Source: Rotaria sordida
Taxonomy: Eukaryota; Rotifera; Eurotatoria; Philodinida; Philodinidae
Direction of reading: 5' to 3'
DNA: 64,000 nt
NCBI GenBank assembly: GCA_905250125.1
Contig: CAJNOL010001022.1
Location: 1-64,000, forward strand
The position numbers and the translations under genes are program-made. The notes below the pieces were generated by a model, which had not been told where the DNA came from, did no database searches, and saw only the letters and a program-made list of their open reading frames with translations. This document shows positions 62,101 through 64,000 of the stretch, in pieces. Position 1 is the first letter of the stretch. Every line of letters begins with the position of its first letter.

Positions 62101-63698
62101 TACACATTTTCCTTCTATTCGACAAGTGCTTATGCGACTTATTTTAATATGGAATTATTCTCATCATTGTTCTATTCGGCTAGACGTGTTATTATTATTT
62201 TTTTCTTTCTGCTAGATTTTCTTAGGACTTCTCAGAGTATTCAGATGCTTGCATGTAAAGATTTTACTTGACGGATGTGTGTGAGAAATAAATCGGCAGG
62301 AGAAAAGTAACGAGAAAAAAGTATCTACACAATGAAAAGAAAAAGATTTCGCTGAATATGGAAAGAAAAGGAAAAAGCTTTTTTTCTTTTTCTTTTTCAA
62401 ATGTATGAAAAACACCAGCTCTCTAATAATAATAGATGAAGATAGATGTTGAACAGATAGATAAAGTTACTCTTAAGGTTTAGAGAACATATTTTCTTTT
62501 TGAATTTATTAATCGAGTCAAATTTCTATTTATTTTTTTTTTTTTTTGAAGATAAGATTTAACAGGATAAGAAAAAAATGACACGCATAAATAATTAAAT
62601 CTTCATATCGGCATCACATTTTGTGAGCACAGCTTGTCTGTTACTTGATTTAAAATGAAACCTTGGTAGGAGCTATTTATTTATTTATAAATAACGATGT
62701 GTCAAATGCTGTTGAAAGATGAAATAGGTCTCTATACTACTTTTCTTTTTCTCTCTTTCGTCTCCGTATCTCTCTTGAGTGTGCGTGTACGTCTCCATCT
62801 CCATTGCTAGTCTTAAAAAAAAAAATCGTGACACGTACGCATATAAGATGAAGAGACAGAAAAAAAAGCGAGCGGCCAACCACCGTCGTCCTGTGTTCGT
62901 GCTATGATTTCCTCGCTCTCTTGTTCGCTACTCTCCAAGGACACCCGCCGAGGCGCATACAAAGCTCATTCTGTGCATACTAACTCGTCGTACTTGTCCT
63001 TCCTCTTGTCCGTACGTATATTTACACTCGGATGTCGTGAAGAGTAAGTCATTTTACCGTTCTGAATATTTCATACTAGCACAATATATTGTATTTTGTT
63101 TAACACACATCATTTCACAATATATGTCATTAAATGGAAAAAAAAATAGCAAAAAAATGAAGTCTAATAGGATCTAATTGTATTAATCCTATATTTTACA
63201 TTTGTATGTTTCATTTCTATAGAATCTTTCTTTCTCTTTTAATTTTTTTTTCTATTCATTTCAACTTGACGTTCACTGTCAGTAATTGTCATCATTGTCC
63301 TTCGACCGTTATAAAAGAAGGTGAAGGTCTCCTTTTTCTTTTCTTACTATATAATAAACATGAAACAAATGACGGCATTTTTTTTCCTTTTTTTTTTCTT
63401 TTTGATAAATTAACTCCAAAAAAAAATTGAAGTATGACAGAGAAGAAGAAAAAAAAGTTCGATTAGTTTATTTGTTATCATAATTGGATAGGGGTGACAG
63501 TAGAATGGTTGGAATGTTCTTGTTTATCAATAAAGTACTTGAAGACTATAAGAGAGTAGACATCCTTACTATAACGAAACGCACAATGATTAAGTTTTTT
63601 TCGCCTCGATAACTGTCACTAAAAGAAGAAAAATTTGGTTTCCGTTGACATCATAAATGGAAAGAGAGCTCGATTGGGAGTCGCTCAAGCTTCCTTTT

Positions 63699-63704
<6 letters not shown>

Positions 63705-63733
<29 letters not shown>
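63705..63733. repeat. CT dinucleotide microsatellite
   Basis: About 14 TC units. Similar CT tracts precede the RhoGAP start, so this may sit in a promoter or 5' UTR, but no coding start was tied to it. Confidence 0.9.
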
Positions 63734-63736
<3 letters not shown>

Positions 63737-64000
63737 CATTTGATTTTTATCTATCATGTTACGTTAATATGTATATATAATGAATATATTAGAGATCGAT
63801 CAAGCAGGAGAATACTATTATATTAGATAGGTATTTGACGAGATATATAATTATAATTAAGATATTCTTATAGTCCATTACATATGGAAAATATTTTTAT
63901 TCATAAAATCCTTGATGAACATGTTTTCTTCTGTGTATAAGAGATCAGTAAACAAGAAAAAAAAAACTGAAGAATACACAATTCTTCTATTTCATCGGTT

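Larger units (their letters stand above)
57985..64000. other. long region without a recognised gene
   Basis: About 6 kb of AT-rich sequence with A, T, AT and CT tracts. GC content rises near 62860-63020 (CGTCGTCC, CACCCGCCGAGGCGC), which might be a promoter or first-exon zone of a gene lying outside the window. The open frames here are low-complexity (Lys-rich near 61930, Phe/Ser-rich near 62210-62880 and 63206) and overlap on both strands. Confidence 0.5.

Noticed and set aside
1-64000. CRISPR arrays, bacterial operons or ribosome-binding sites
   Set aside because: The sequence is eukaryotic with spliced genes; the only regular array is the 21-bp minisatellite, which has no spacers.
1-64000. 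Telomeric repeats or an autonomous transposon with transposase or reverse transcriptase
   Set aside because: No tandem telomere-like array and no catalytic motif of a transposase, integrase or reverse transcriptase was seen in any frame.

Overview
The window is AT-rich eukaryotic DNA (strings of A/T homopolymers, AT and CT microsatellites) with compact genes whose GT-AG introns are mostly 45-115 bp. The gene content fits a bdelloid rotifer (Rotaria/Adineta-like): animal genes (methylmalonyl-CoA epimerase, an ARHGAP6-type RhoGAP, NIPA, CAP) lie beside broken members of families I recall as expanded in bdelloids (F-box/LRR-like, seven-TM receptor-like and a two-TM Cys-rich family). This assignment is inference; no species marker was found.

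Left part (1-16.6 kb) is gene-dense. It holds an intronless secreted DUF2807-type protein, a one-pass membrane protein, an eight-exon RING/B-box-like/coiled-coil protein ending in a ubiquitin-like domain (minus), a six-exon mitochondrial methylmalonyl-CoA epimerase, a small protein with PP1-docking-like motifs, and a ten-exon RhoGAP (minus). Splice models for all multi-exon genes were assembled by hand, and their exon lengths sum to whole codons.

Middle (16.6-35.9 kb) is mostly gene-poor. It has a decayed ric-8 (synembryn) copy split by a palindromic TA-flanked element, part of a zinc-binding-motif gene beside a 100-N assembly gap, and degenerate ZZ-finger and F-box/LRR-like genes. Long inverted-repeat (foldback/MITE-like) elements recur across the window at 8.6, 13.5, 20.7, 29.1, 33.4 and 49.2 kb.

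The most striking locus is 35,924-40,019: three exons of nearly equal length (1318, 1317 and 1292 nt) joined by phase-1 introns. They predict one 1308-residue protein with three tandem copies of a TM - Cys-rich ectodomain - TM unit. Two-TM channel subunits such as DEG/ENaC and P2X work as trimers, so this looks like a naturally concatenated trimer of an undescribed two-TM protein. A broken single-unit relative lies at 51.8-52.9 kb.

From 40 to 54.5 kb there is a graveyard of gene fragments (seven-TM receptor, FnIII, EGF/TM, LDL-receptor-like) and two copies of a terminal-inverted-repeat element carrying a 21-bp minisatellite. An intact two-exon CAP-superfamily secreted protein lies among them. 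The right end holds a six-exon NIPA-type magnesium transporter and then about 6 kb without a recognisable gene.
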